Positions 45,330 to 54,410 of a stretch of 64,000 nt of DNA are shown piece after piece. This DNA comes from Robertmurraya kyonggiensis. GTDB taxonomy: Bacteria; Bacillota; Bacilli; Bacillales; Cytobacillaceae. Location: assembly GCF_005116465.1 (NCBI RefSeq), contig NZ_SWBM01000001.1, positions 868,001-932,000 on the forward strand, read 5' to 3'. Every line of letters starts with the position of its first letter. Position 1 is the first letter of the stretch. Position numbers and translations under genes: made by a program. The notes under the pieces were generated by a model. That model saw only the letters and a program-made list of their open reading frames with translations. It was not told the DNA's origin and made no database searches.

Positions 45330-45779
45330 TTAAAAAAGAGGCTTTTTAAAATTGTTAAGGTTTGCGATGATAGCGATTTGTCCAGTGTGGTACGCTTCAT
45401 GTGTAAAGACGTGATCAAAGAGCCACTCTACCGTTGGTTCAGAAGGGGGGACCCACCCATCTGAAAATGTGGGCACTTCAACAACTTCATTGAACATAGA
45501 ATGCTCCAAAGATTGTAAAAGAGTGTCTGTTTCATTTCTTATTTGGATGTAACTGTTTACGAGCTCAGAAGGTGTACTATTTTCGTCTATTCGAAGAGAG
45601 AATTCTCTTTTTAAGTAAATGCTATTAATCCAGTAATCCTCACTCATGGCAATATGAGCCACAATCCAGGCGATTGATTTCGGATAGGCACTTGATTTCT
45701 TATACCAGTCGATTGGATCAAGCTCTGTTAAATAGGGAATCAGGGTCTTGCGTATGTCATTTCGATAGGGGAAGTGCAT
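45330..45779 (-). CDS. DinB-family protein
   Basis: A 149-residue four-helix bundle protein. The three metal-binding His are visible as AHIAMSEDYW (His42) and FTHEAYHTGQ (two His in the last helix). The DinB/YfiT group includes thiol-dependent transferases and damage-inducible proteins. No operon partner. ATG at 45779. Confidence 0.82.
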   Translation of the reverse strand: MHFPYRNDIRKTLIPYLTELDPIDWYKKSSAYPKSIAWIVAHIAMSEDYWINSIYLKREFSLRIDENSTPSELVNSYIQIRNETDTLLQSLEHSMFNEVVEVPTFSDGWVPPSEPTVEWLFDHVFTHEAYHTGQIAIIANLNNFKKPLF

Positions 45780-45913
45780 TTAGAAACCACCTTTATATGT
45801 ATCTTTTAATATAGACTATATATGCAATTACAAAAAAAGGAAACCCCTGGTACAAGCCAAAATCAGGGGAGGTTGATTAGACATAGGAGTGGTTATGCCG
45901 AAATTTTTTATCT

Positions 45914-46519
45914 TTAACGATTGTCTTCAGGATGTAACTTATAGATGGTATTTCCATGTGTATTCTTAAGTATTTCCAGTAATTGTTCCGCCATATAATT
46001 TGAACTATAGCTAAATCCTTGATTTACCCATTCGATAATCATGCCAAAAATCGCATAGGCATGATAGCTAGCCTGAATCTCTCGATTGATTTTTGAGCTT
46101 ACGTGCTGGTTGAAAAGATCCTGCAATGCTAAATTTTTAATTACTTCACAAATCTTATTCTGAAAACCAGATAAGTTGGTTGATTTAACGATTAATGTGT
46201 AGAAGCTTCCATATTTGCTCACGTGGTCAAAGATTTTGATCGCAGATGATGTAAGATTTTTTATATCAAAATTATCGATGCTTTTATATGGTTCACGATA
46301 GGAATTTGTTAAATCAGTTATGATATCATCGATAAGTTCCTCTAAGATATCCTCTTTGTATTGATAATTTTTATAAAAAGTACCTCGGTTTAAGTCAGCC
46401 AATTTTACAATATCTGTGATTGTAATCTCTTTAAAGTCTTTCTCTTTCATTAATGAGAGTAATGCATCTTTCAAAGCTTGTTTTGATTTTAGAATTCTTC
46501 GGTCGATGTTAGTAGACAT
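45914..46519 (-). CDS. TetR/AcrR-family transcriptional regulator
   Basis: A 201-residue repressor. The helix-turn-helix lies at residues 10-56 (ITITDIVKLADLNRGTFYKN), followed by a helical ligand domain. Divergent from the SDR gene at 46716, with an 18-bp palindrome between them, the usual layout for a local repressor. Ligand unknown. Confidence 0.85.
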   Translation of the reverse strand: MSTNIDRRILKSKQALKDALLSLMKEKDFKEITITDIVKLADLNRGTFYKNYQYKEDILEELIDDIITDLTNSYREPYKSIDNFDIKNLTSSAIKIFDHVSKYGSFYTLIVKSTNLSGFQNKICEVIKNLALQDLFNQHVSSKINREIQASYHAYAIFGMIIEWVNQGFSYSSNYMAEQLLEILKNTHGNTIYKLHPEDNR

Positions 46520-46609
46520 TGTTACTCCTCTATTGTTTAATAAAAAACTTTAATGTACAAATGAAACTAAGAGTGTTGAAAAATAGACAAATCTCTCTTT
46601 GTTTGATGA

Positions 46610-46638
46610 TTGAAACTACGTTATACAAAGATTATACT
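46610..46638 (+). promoter_or_regulatory. Promoter of the SDR gene
   Basis: TTGAAA (46610-46615) and TATACT (46633-46638) with a 17-bp spacer. Confidence 0.6.
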
Positions 46639-46654
46639 ATATTTGAACTTAGAT

Positions 46655-46672
46655 AATAAACAAGTGTTTATT
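46655..46672. promoter_or_regulatory. TetR-type operator
   Basis: Perfect palindrome AATAAACAAGTGTTTATT just downstream of the SDR promoter. A bound repressor would block transcription. A cre-like sequence (12/14) lies at 46683-46696. Confidence 0.6.
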
Positions 46673-46715
46673 AAATATCTAAGGGAAGCGTTTACAAATG
46701 GATGGAGGGTTTTTT

Positions 46716-47477
46716 ATGAAACTTCAAAACAAGGTTGCTGTTGTAACAGGGGCTGCATCAGGCATGGGGAAAGCCATTGCAGAATTGTATGGAAAAGAAG
46801 GGGCAAAAGTTATTGTTGCTGACCTCAATCTTGAAGGTGCTTCAGCAGTGGCAGAAAGCATTAATAGTAACGGTGGGGTAGCGAAAGCAATCCAAGTCAA
46901 TGTGGCAAAATTAGAAGATATTGAAAACATGATTGACACTGCTGTAAATGAATTTGGTACTTTGGATGTGCTTGTGAACAATGCAGGTATTATGGATGGA
47001 TTTGAGCCTGTTGGGGACATTACTGACGAACGTTGGGAATTAATTTTTGATATTAATACAAAAGGTGTTATGCGTGCAATGCGTAAAGCAATTCCAATTT
47101 TCTTAGAAAAGGAAAAAGGGAATATCATTAACATCGCTTCAACTGGTGGATTAAATGGTGCTCATGCTGGTGCAGCATACGTTGCTTCTAAGCATGCGGT
47201 CGTTGGTTTAACTAAGAATACAGGTTTCATGTATGCACAAAAAGGTATTCGCTGTAATGGTATCGCACCAGGCGCGGTAATGACGAATATTGCTGCTTCT
47301 ATGAAAAATGTTAACGAGTTTGGAGCTAGTCGTGCACAAGTAACCCAAGGAGTCATTCCTCGTGCTGGACAAGCAGAAGAAATCGCACAAGTAGCGCTTT
47401 TCTTGGCTTCTGATGAATCTAGTTTTGTGAATGGCACAATCGTTACTGCTGACGCTGGTTGGACTGCAGCGTTCTAA
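46716..47477 (+). CDS. Short-chain dehydrogenase/reductase
   Basis: A 253-residue NAD(P)H-dependent oxidoreductase. The nucleotide loop is TGAASGMGKAIAE (11-23), the structural motif NNAG is present, and the catalytic Ser-Tyr-Lys appears as the Ser of ASTGG and YVASKHAVVG. The C-terminal NGTIVTADAGW is typical. Start ATG 46716 follows GGAGGG; an in-frame ATG at 46698 would bury that site. The adjacent TetR regulator suggests induction by the substrate, which is unknown. Confidence 0.88.
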   Translation: MKLQNKVAVVTGAASGMGKAIAELYGKEGAKVIVADLNLEGASAVAESINSNGGVAKAIQVNVAKLEDIENMIDTAVNEFGTLDVLVNNAGIMDGFEPVGDITDERWELIFDINTKGVMRAMRKAIPIFLEKEKGNIINIASTGGLNGAHAGAAYVASKHAVVGLTKNTGFMYAQKGIRCNGIAPGAVMTNIAASMKNVNEFGASRAQVTQGVIPRAGQAEEIAQVALFLASDESSFVNGTIVTADAGWTAAF

Positions 47478-47479
47478 AA

Positions 47480-47520
47480 AAAATGGCTCTACTTCGTTAA
47501 GAAGTGGGGCCATTTTCTTT
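47480..47520 (+). terminator. Terminator after the SDR gene
   Basis: 16-bp stem with G-T pairs (47480-47495 with 47501-47516) followed by CTTTT. Confidence 0.85.
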
Positions 47521-47637
47521 TATCTGTCCTGGAATAAGAAAACGAGTTAAAGTGTTTGAAATTCCCCTAATTCACGAATAAAATTACCAAATATATCAAA
47601 AAATATCCTTATCAAATAAAATGGTAAGGAAACCCTC

Positions 47638-48441
47638 ATGAGAAATTTCAACCCAACAAATTCAGTTAATCCTTCAAAAAAAATTCGGAAATTCAAAGCC
47701 CATGTAAGTGCTTTCGGGACAACCCAACTTCATCTTCGAAATCCATATGTAATCGCATGGTGGTCAGCGGCTTTTCCTGGTTTTGGTCACTTACTTTTAT
47801 CGAAATATTTAAGAGGTTATGCCTTATTTATATGGGAAATTTTAATAAACAATATGTCACACTTGAATCAGGCAATGGTATTTTCTTTTACTGGAAATAT
47901 TGCAATGGCTAAGGGTGTCCTTGATCATAGATGGACGATTATGTATATTCCGGTCTATCTTTTTGCTATTTGGGATAGTTATCGAACCACTGTTGATATA
48001 AATCGAATGTTTCTTTTGGCTGAACGCGAAAATGCTGAATTCAATTCGTATGTGATGGCTGGTTTAGAAATTAACTATTTAGATAAAAGAAGACCACTCA
48101 ATGCTGTCATTTGGTCACTTTTCTTACCAGGATTGGGTCAGCTATATATCCATAGAGTTGTAACGGCCATTTTTACCATGATGTTTATGGTGGCCTTTGT
48201 TTATTATTCTAATTTTCTTCTAGCGGTTCATTATCTTTTTATGGGGGATATTAGTCAGGCGACAGAAGTCCTAGACATACAGTGGCTGCTATTTATGCCT
48301 TCACATTATGGGTTTGCAGTATATGATTCTTACGTCAATACAGTGGAAAATAATAAGCTGTTCGAGAGTGAGCAACGCAAATATCTTATTGAAAATTATC
48401 AACTAAATCGCGTTAAAATACCTGTGGGGGAATTCAAGTAA
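47638..48441 (+). CDS. Duplicated TM2-like membrane protein
   Basis: A 267-residue protein built from two similar halves. FPGFGHLLLSKYLRGYALFIW (about residue 50) and LPGLGQLYIHRVVTAIFTM (about residue 168) are matching PGxGxxY/L-type hairpins, each followed by a second helix and by similar WDSYRTTVDINRMF / YDSYVNTVENNKLF segments. This suggests an internal duplication. ATG at 47638 after AAGGAAAC. The stop codon is directly followed by the next ATG, so the two genes are coupled. Function unknown. Confidence 0.7.
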   Translation: MRNFNPTNSVNPSKKIRKFKAHVSAFGTTQLHLRNPYVIAWWSAAFPGFGHLLLSKYLRGYALFIWEILINNMSHLNQAMVFSFTGNIAMAKGVLDHRWTIMYIPVYLFAIWDSYRTTVDINRMFLLAERENAEFNSYVMAGLEINYLDKRRPLNAVIWSLFLPGLGQLYIHRVVTAIFTMMFMVAFVYYSNFLLAVHYLFMGDISQATEVLDIQWLLFMPSHYGFAVYDSYVNTVENNKLFESEQRKYLIENYQLNRVKIPVGEFK

Positions 48442-48900
48442 ATGCAAATATTTTCTACTTTTGAGCATTCATCGTATTTGGAATTAGCGATCACTTCTAT
48501 AGAGCAACTGGGAATAACAAAAGAAAGCATTCTTGCTGTACCTCTAAATAATAGAGTCGAAGAAAGACGACTATTTGATAGTATTCATCGTGCCGATGGC
48601 ATTAGTCTTTTTGATAAAGGGGCAGCGATTGGTACAGCCTTCTCCGTTGTTGGGGCAAGTGTAGGATTTGTACTTGAGTGGGGCCCCATTTATTGGGGAA
48701 TAATTGGTGCTGCTTCAGGATTCATTTTAGGATTCATCATTGATTTTATCATTTTCAAAGTGGTTCATAAAAGGCAAAGAACGCTCAATGGTAAAAAGTC
48801 AGAAGTAGTTTTAGTTGTTGAATGTAAAAAAGAGTTGGGAGATAAAGTAGAACAATTGCTTTGGGAGAACTTAGCTTTAGGAGTTTCGAAAGTCGAGTAA
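48442..48900 (+). CDS. Small membrane protein coupled to the TM2-like gene
   Basis: A 152-residue protein: a soluble N-terminal part (1-55), two membrane helices rich in Gly (GAAIGTAFSVVGASVGFVL and GIIGAASGFILGFIIDF) and a charged C-terminus. The Gly-rich pair resembles general-stress YflT/YtxH-like hairpins. Its ATG follows the upstream stop with no gap. Function unknown. Confidence 0.65.
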   Translation: MQIFSTFEHSSYLELAITSIEQLGITKESILAVPLNNRVEERRLFDSIHRADGISLFDKGAAIGTAFSVVGASVGFVLEWGPIYWGIIGAASGFILGFIIDFIIFKVVHKRQRTLNGKKSEVVLVVECKKELGDKVEQLLWENLALGVSKVE

Positions 48901-48905
48901 GGGCA

Positions 48906-49355
48906 TTATTTCATGAATCTACGAATAAACCAATTATGCCAATACAAGAATAGACTGACTACAAAGTAATATAAGACTGAATAGGAAATCTTCCAGCCTT
49001 TATAGTGTACGTATTCAAAAAACCTTGCAAGCTGCTCATAACATGTAGAAAAAATGATAATAAATAGGCAATACCAAATGGATTTCTTCCATTCTAATGG
49101 CATGAAATTTAAAAAAATAATCCCAAAACAAGCAGGTAAGGTAATCTCAATGATCACATCCGTTAATTGCGGTCCTGGCTTATTCAATAGATCATAGAAA
49201 TTGAAAATTTCCCCTAAAGTCAGGTCTGACACAAGGACAATAAATGATATCACAATCCATGAAATATATATTTCTGACCAAGACAATCTTTTTGGCATGA
49301 AAATGAATATTACTGTAAGAATAATGTAGGATATAACGATAAAAGAAATTGTCAT
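48906..49355 (-). CDS. CBO0543-like membrane protein
   Basis: A 149-residue protein with four to five membrane helices and the C-terminal aromatic cluster YFVVSLFLYWHNWF. KPGPQLTDVIIE and the Glu/Arg-containing CYEQLARFFEYV resemble the CBO0543 group. It lies 84 bp downstream of a similar gene on the same strand. Function unknown. Confidence 0.6.
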   Translation of the reverse strand: MTISFIVISYIILTVIFIFMPKRLSWSEIYISWIVISFIVLVSDLTLGEIFNFYDLLNKPGPQLTDVIIEITLPACFGIIFLNFMPLEWKKSIWYCLFIIIFSTCYEQLARFFEYVHYKGWKISYSVLYYFVVSLFLYWHNWFIRRFMK

Positions 49356-49439
49356 TTCTTTTCCCCTTTACCCAAAGATAGTATTTCCTATTATCCCACT
49401 ATCGTCTTCAAATATCCCAGAGATAGAGATTAGATACTC

Positions 49440-49916
49440 TTATCTATTCATTTCTTCCTTGTAATTCCCATCCTGCCATTTGAAATATCCGTAAATAAGT
49501 ATTGCTTGAGCTACGAAAATAAAAAATCTGCCCCATGTTGTAATATTCTTAAGTGTGTAAATACCCAGTACGTCTTGTAACAAGTAGTGAGCTGGAAAAA
49601 CAGCGAACATGAAATCCAGAATGATATTCGTCATCAGATAAATCCAAAATTTTTCGTATGTAAAATAAAAAATCCATACCGTAATAACAGGAAAAGCTCC
49701 AAGTATGCCCGAAGCGAATAAAGGACGCAAAAAAGGGAAAAGGACCGTGTGTAATTCCCAATGTTCTTTGTTAAATGCATATACGTTGTAAAGCAACATG
49801 AGTAAGGTAGCAAACAGCCCGGCCGGCATATAGCGTCTAATCGATTCTCTTTTCATAAAAAACAATGATAGCCATGGTCCTATAAAGATTGCCCATAGAA
49901 TAATTTTGTTTAGCAT
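49440..49916 (-). CDS. Polytopic membrane protein, CBO0543-like
   Basis: A 158-residue protein with about five membrane helices. MKRESIRRYMPAGLFATLL (near 21) and FWIYLMTNIILDFMFAVFP are recognisable in spore-former membrane proteins of the CBO0543 type. In tandem with the gene at 48906, it forms a pair of related proteins. Function unknown. Confidence 0.6.
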   Translation of the reverse strand: MLNKIILWAIFIGPWLSLFFMKRESIRRYMPAGLFATLLMLLYNVYAFNKEHWELHTVLFPFLRPLFASGILGAFPVITVWIFYFTYEKFWIYLMTNIILDFMFAVFPAHYLLQDVLGIYTLKNITTWGRFFIFVAQAILIYGYFKWQDGNYKEEMNR

Positions 49917-50020
49917 ATCCTTCTCACCTTTAAGTCAATTATTGTATTAGTATTTTCTCCCAGCAAACAACATATACGAAACTTTTCACTAATGTTAAAA
50001 TAAGGAAAAGGGGGATTTAC

Positions 50021-50395
50021 ATGTTTATGTTTGACGATTTTATGTTTCAGATTATACCGATCATTGTTGGAATCATTTTTGTTATTGTAATTGGTGGCAT
50101 TCTTTTTACAGCTATTGGAGGCATTTCACGTTGGAGTAAAAATAATAGTTCTCCACAGCTGACTGTACCAGCGAAAGTTGCCGCTAAAAGGACAGCGGTT
50201 CGGGGTGGAGGAGAGACAAGGGCTTATAATGACTACTTTGTCACCTTCGAAGTCGAAAGTGGAGACCGAATGGAGTTAGAAGTAAAGGATACGGACTACG
50301 GTATGCTAGTTGAAGGGGATAAAGGAGAACTATCATTTCAAGGTTCTAGATTTCTTGGCTTTAAAAGAGCTATAGAACTTGGCGTCCAAGGTTAA
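50021..50395 (+). CDS. DUF2500-family protein
   Basis: A 124-residue protein with one N-terminal membrane segment (IIPIIVGIIFVIVIGGILFT) and a beta-rich domain. The pattern VPAKVAAKRT...YFVTFEVESGDRMEL...GDKGELSFQG is characteristic of DUF2500. Start ATG 50021 after GGGGG. Function unknown. Confidence 0.78.
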   Translation: MFMFDDFMFQIIPIIVGIIFVIVIGGILFTAIGGISRWSKNNSSPQLTVPAKVAAKRTAVRGGGETRAYNDYFVTFEVESGDRMELEVKDTDYGMLVEGDKGELSFQGSRFLGFKRAIELGVQG

Positions 50396-50414
50396 GTAGA
50401 AAGAGAGCACCTCG

Positions 50415-50963
50415 CTAATTACTCGGTGCTCCTGGAGGTATATAGTATGGAGGAATTTTGATCCATCCTCTTTCTCTCATCTTTGATTTTACATCCATTC
50501 CGTAAACGCATTTTTCCGAATGGAATCGTATCCACATCAAGCCTACATCACTCCGAATACTTTGACTAATGTTTGTGGAACACATCACGATGTTTGATGC
50601 TACTTTTGCCGATAGAAAATTAGCGATCTCAGAATCGGTCGCCTTTACACCTGGTGGAACACGATCTGGATCCGATTTTGGTTTTGGTTCAGGAGGATTT
50701 GATAAGGGTACTCCTTCATTAACCAAAAAGGTTTCTAATATATTTTTTTGATGAAGACCAAGCTTTTTGCCATCATTTAATAATTCGATTAGTTGTGTGT
50801 CTGTTGTTGTGTTCAAGGATGCATCGATAACTGGAATTTCTTCTAAAAGGGCAGTTAAATAGAGCCAACAACCCATTGCTTCACCTATGTGCAGTCTAGG
50901 TTTAGGCTCTGTATCAAATCTTGAAACTAAGTAATCAAAAAACGCTTCGATTTTATTGGGCAA
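50415..50963 (-). CDS. DUF3231-family protein
   Basis: A 182-residue helical protein. The pattern LHIGEAMGCWLYL, GLHQKNILETFL and a Pro-rich linker (NPPEPKPKSDPDRVP) before a second helical part is typical of DUF3231, found in spore formers. Two-domain members are about twice as long, so this is a single-domain form. The TTG at 50963 is preferred because GAGGTG ends 6 bases before it. Function unknown. Confidence 0.65.
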   Translation of the reverse strand: MPNKIEAFFDYLVSRFDTEPKPRLHIGEAMGCWLYLTALLEEIPVIDASLNTTTDTQLIELLNDGKKLGLHQKNILETFLVNEGVPLSNPPEPKPKSDPDRVPPGVKATDSEIANFLSAKVASNIVMCSTNISQSIRSDVGLMWIRFHSEKCVYGMDVKSKMRERGWIKIPPYYIPPGAPSN

Positions 50964-51050
50964 AGCGAACACCTCGAAATATGGAGTTTTTACTAGGATT
51001 TGTAGATTTATTGCTTTTATACATATTAAGTTTGGTGTGGGGGTTCTTGT

Positions 51051-51872
51051 ATGTTGTCGTTAAAGCCAAAAGAAAGAAGTCCTCTAAGAATATTTCTTGG
51101 TAAAAAGTATTATCGATTAAGAAGGTATTTTGCATGGTTCAATGGTTCAAAGAAATATGCTTTAGCCAAAGAATCCAATTTGCTAAAAGAAGTTACTTTC
51201 TCCCATAAAACCTTACTTTTACGCGAATTGAAAGATGTGGATATGTGGTTGCAGCATAACAAAGTGATTAACCTAAAGATCGCGACAAATAGATTAAATA
51301 AAGTGGTGATTAGACCTGGTGAAACCTTTTCCTACTGGCGTTTACTAGGCAATACCACAAAGCGAAAAGGCTATGTTGATGGCATGATCTTGTTTTATGG
51401 AAAGTTCATACACGGTACGGGTGGTGGATTATGTCAGTTATCAAATCTGATTTACTGGATGACGTTACATTCTCCATTAACGGTTACAGAAAGGCACCGA
51501 CATAGTTATGACGTTTTTCCAGACTCCAATCGAACACAACCATTTGGGAGCGGTGCAACCTGTGCATACAATTACATGGATTTGCAGATCAAAAATGAAA
51601 CAGAAAATACATTTCAGTTAGTTGTATATTTGACGGATATGCACTTGGTTGGGGAATGGAGAAGCGAGGTCCCAACTGTAAAAAATTATGAGGTGTATGA
51701 AAGGGAACATATGATTACTCAAGAGTTTTGGGGAGGATATGTGAGGCATAATCTTATTTATCGCAAGGTTTTTAATCGAGATAAGATACTCATTGATGAT
51801 GAATATGTAACCGAAAATCATGCGATTATGATATACGAGCCTTTTTTAGAAGAACCGAAGGAAAGTATTTAA
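51051..51872 (+). CDS. VanW-family protein
   Basis: A 273-residue member of the VanW family. VVIRPGETFSYWRLLGNTTKRKGY and GTGGGLCQLSNLIYW carry the family core, including the conserved Cys. The prototype lies in VanB-type vancomycin gene clusters, but no van ligase or dehydrogenase is here, so resistance should not be assumed. The ATG at 51051 has only a weak GGGGG site. Confidence 0.83.
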   Translation: MLSLKPKERSPLRIFLGKKYYRLRRYFAWFNGSKKYALAKESNLLKEVTFSHKTLLLRELKDVDMWLQHNKVINLKIATNRLNKVVIRPGETFSYWRLLGNTTKRKGYVDGMILFYGKFIHGTGGGLCQLSNLIYWMTLHSPLTVTERHRHSYDVFPDSNRTQPFGSGATCAYNYMDLQIKNETENTFQLVVYLTDMHLVGEWRSEVPTVKNYEVYEREHMITQEFWGGYVRHNLIYRKVFNRDKILIDDEYVTENHAIMIYEPFLEEPKESI

Positions 51873-51966
51873 TTGATCTAATTTACGTAGTATCAAGTTT
51901 GTACTTAACGTCGATTTCTACTAATCTATTCCTTCTTTTTAGAAAGAAAAAATAATAAAGAAGAAT

Positions 51967-51992
51967 GAGTCATCCTTTTGGGTGGCTCTTTT
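51967..51992 (+). terminator. Terminator after the vanW-like gene
   Basis: 9-bp stem with two G-T pairs (51967-51975 and 51980-51988), 4-nt loop, then TTTT. Confidence 0.75.
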
Positions 51993-52079
51993 AAATTTAG
52001 GTAAATACTTCAAACAAATCCACTCCCATCATATCTCATTTCACCTGCTCATAAAATGGATAAGAAAGGAGTGGGGAAT

Positions 52080-53552
52080 ATGAATCGAGTCGCCACTGAA
52101 TATTCGTATCTTAACTATCCCGATGATATGTTAGCCATTATTCGAGATGGTTTAAATAAAGGGACTACTCCAAAGAAAATCCTTATTGCTGGAGCGGGGA
52201 TGGCTGGACTAGTGGCTGCTTCCTTATTGAAGCAAGCGGGACATCAAGTCACAGTCATTGAAGGGAATAATCGAATTGGCGGGCGAGTCTACACCATTAG
52301 ACAGCCTTTCACTTTTGGGAATTATTTAGATGTTGGAGCAATGCGGATACCAGATAATCATCTTCTTGTTATGGAATACATCCGCCGTTTTAAGCTACAA
52401 ACAAACAAATTCATCAACACTACCCCAAATGACTTAATTTTTGTCAATAATGTTTTAACGACTAGTTCTGAATATGAACAGAATCCAGATATATTACGCT
52501 TTCCGGTTGATGATTCGGAAAAAGGAAAAACTGCAAACGAGCTCTTTCTATCTGCGGTAAGACCATTTCTTGAACGATATCAAAACAGTACAACTGAAGA
52601 GCAAGAACAATTACTAGATCAATTCGATCGATATTCAATGGAAGATTTTTTACGAAACAACCCTTATGGTCCATCTTTATCTCTGAATGCGATAAGAATG
52701 ATTGGTGTATTACTTGGCATGGAGGGATTTAGAGAACTGTCTTTTACAGGGATTATTACGGATATTATTTTCCCAATCTTTAATGAGGAAACAGAGTTTT
52801 ATGAGATTAGTGGAGGAAATGATCGTCTACCAGTAGCTTTTCAAAATGAACTTCGGAATCAAATTTACATGAATGAAAGAATCATAAAAATTAGACAAAA
52901 CGATAGAGGAGTCATTTTTCAAACGATTAATCAAGAAACAGCGGAACAACATACATTCTTAGGTGATTACGCGATAATTACAATCCCTTTTACTACGTTT
53001 CAGTTTATTGACGTAGAACCCTATAATTCAATCGATTTTAAGAAATGGCAAGCCATCCGAGAACTACAAATTTTAGAATCTGTCAAAATTGGAATTGAAT
53101 TCAAACATCCTTTTTGGGAGAAATACAATGTGGGCCACGTCATATCTGATCGTCCAACAAGGTTTAGCTATATTCCTAGTCATAAAAGTACAAAAGGTGG
53201 GCCAGCCGTCATGCTTGCAAGCTATAGTTGGGGTCATGATGCTAGTTTGTGGAATAGTTTATCAGACCAGCAAATTCTCTTTTATGCTTTGAAGGATTTA
53301 GCGAAGGTCTATGGCAATGTTGTCTATGAAGAATTTCTTCAAGGAGTTACGTTTAATTGGAGTCGAAATCCTTATTCTGCAGGCTGTTTCACTTTGTTAG
53401 CACCTGGACAGAAAACAGACTTTGGAGATATCATACATCAGCCAGAGGGGAGACTGCACTTTGCTGGGGAACATACATCTTCCTTTCATGGTTGGATAGA
53501 AGGAGCGGTCGAATCGGGTCTCAGGGCTGCTTTTGAAGTAAATTCAAGATAA
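52080..53552 (+). CDS. Flavin monoamine / L-amino-acid oxidase
   Basis: A 490-residue FAD amine oxidase. The dinucleotide-binding motif ILIAGAGMAGLVAASLLKQ (about 36-54) and IEGNNRIGGRVYT are at the N-terminus; GEHTSSFHGWIEGAVESG near the end is the FAD-binding C-terminal signature. It resembles the YobN-like L-amino-acid oxidase group of Bacillus. The ATG at 52080 follows AAAGGAG; the ATG at 52056 would bury this site. Likely oxidises an amine or amino acid to an imino acid and H2O2. Confidence 0.87.
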   Translation: MNRVATEYSYLNYPDDMLAIIRDGLNKGTTPKKILIAGAGMAGLVAASLLKQAGHQVTVIEGNNRIGGRVYTIRQPFTFGNYLDVGAMRIPDNHLLVMEYIRRFKLQTNKFINTTPNDLIFVNNVLTTSSEYEQNPDILRFPVDDSEKGKTANELFLSAVRPFLERYQNSTTEEQEQLLDQFDRYSMEDFLRNNPYGPSLSLNAIRMIGVLLGMEGFRELSFTGIITDIIFPIFNEETEFYEISGGNDRLPVAFQNELRNQIYMNERIIKIRQNDRGVIFQTINQETAEQHTFLGDYAIITIPFTTFQFIDVEPYNSIDFKKWQAIRELQILESVKIGIEFKHPFWEKYNVGHVISDRPTRFSYIPSHKSTKGGPAVMLASYSWGHDASLWNSLSDQQILFYALKDLAKVYGNVVYEEFLQGVTFNWSRNPYSAGCFTLLAPGQKTDFGDIIHQPEGRLHFAGEHTSSFHGWIEGAVESGLRAAFEVNSR

Positions 53553-53575
53553 AAAAGTCTTTCTTCACCCTAACA

Positions 53576-53589
53576 TGACAAAAATGTCA
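53576..53589. promoter_or_regulatory. BceR-like binding box
   Basis: TGACA-AAAA-TGTCA matches the inverted-repeat layout TnACA-N4-TGTAA known for BceR-type regulators. It lies 75 bp upstream of the ABC transporter start and fits activation by the response regulator encoded at 57385. Confidence 0.6.
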
Positions 53590-53663
53590 CATTAGATGCT
53601 GTTATATCGATGGTTAGTGAAACCCATAGTCGATATAGTATAGTGGTGAAGGAGGACGATACA

Positions 53664-54410
53664 ATGACAACTATCATACAAACCAAAAATTTATCGAAGT
53701 CTTATGGAAAAACACAAGTGTTAAAAAATATTGATTTAAAGATTGAACAAGGGGAATTCACAGCGATTATGGGGCCTTCCGGTTCTGGAAAAACCACCTT
53801 AATGAATACTCTCTCAACTATCGATAGCTTTAATGGTGGTGAGGTTTGGATCGAAGGAAAATCGCTGTTAGATATGAAGAAGAAACACTTACGTGAATTT
53901 CGTCAAAAAAGAATGGGCTTTATTTTTCAAGATTATAATTTACTCGATACTCTAACGGTAAAGGAAAACATATTGCTACCACTCTCTTTGCAAAAAACAC
54001 CCATAACTGAAATGGAAGAGCGATTAGTAAAGATCGTTGAGGCATTGAATATTGAGGGGATTCTACATCAGTACCCTGCTGAAATTTCAGGTGGACAAAA
54101 GCAGAGAACAGCTGCTGCAAGGGCGATTATCACCAATCCAGCCATTGTATTTGCTGATGAGCCAACAGGAGCACTAGATTCTCGCTCAGCAACACAATTA
54201 TTAGAACAAATGCAGTTACTTAATAGCCTGTTTAAAACAACCGTCATGATGATTACTCATGATCCATATGCAGCAAGCTATTGCCAGCGAGTTATCTTCT
54301 TGCGTGACGGAAAAATCGTCAATGAAATGTTTAAGGGAGATCAAACGGAAAAGGAATTTTTTGACCGCATCTTAAACGTTCAAAGCGTCTTAGGGGGCGA
54401 AAGACGATGA
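53664..54410 (+). CDS. Bce-type ABC transporter, ATP-binding subunit
   Basis: A 248-residue ATPase. Walker A is GPSGSGKTT (about 42-50), the signature is AEISGGQKQR, Walker B is VFADEPTGALDS, and the switch His is in MMITHD. It pairs with the large permease that overlaps its stop by 4 bp. Such transporters remove or shield against antimicrobial peptides such as bacitracin. The ATG at 53664 follows AAGGAGG; the in-frame codon at 53610 lacks a site. Confidence 0.9.
   Translation: MTTIIQTKNLSKSYGKTQVLKNIDLKIEQGEFTAIMGPSGSGKTTLMNTLSTIDSFNGGEVWIEGKSLLDMKKKHLREFRQKRMGFIFQDYNLLDTLTVKENILLPLSLQKTPITEMEERLVKIVEALNIEGILHQYPAEISGGQKQRTAAARAIITNPAIVFADEPTGALDSRSATQLLEQMQLLNSLFKTTVMMITHDPYAASYCQRVIFLRDGKIVNEMFKGDQTEKEFFDRILNVQSVLGGERR

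Noticed and set aside
50405-50431. Terminator GAGCACC/GGTGCTC near the DUF2500 end
   Set aside because: It has no T tract and overlaps the end of the converging DUF3231 gene; only 7 bp.
51051-51872. Vancomycin resistance locus
   Set aside because: Only a VanW-family gene is present; no D-Ala-D-Lac ligase, dehydrogenase or dipeptidase of the van type is linked.
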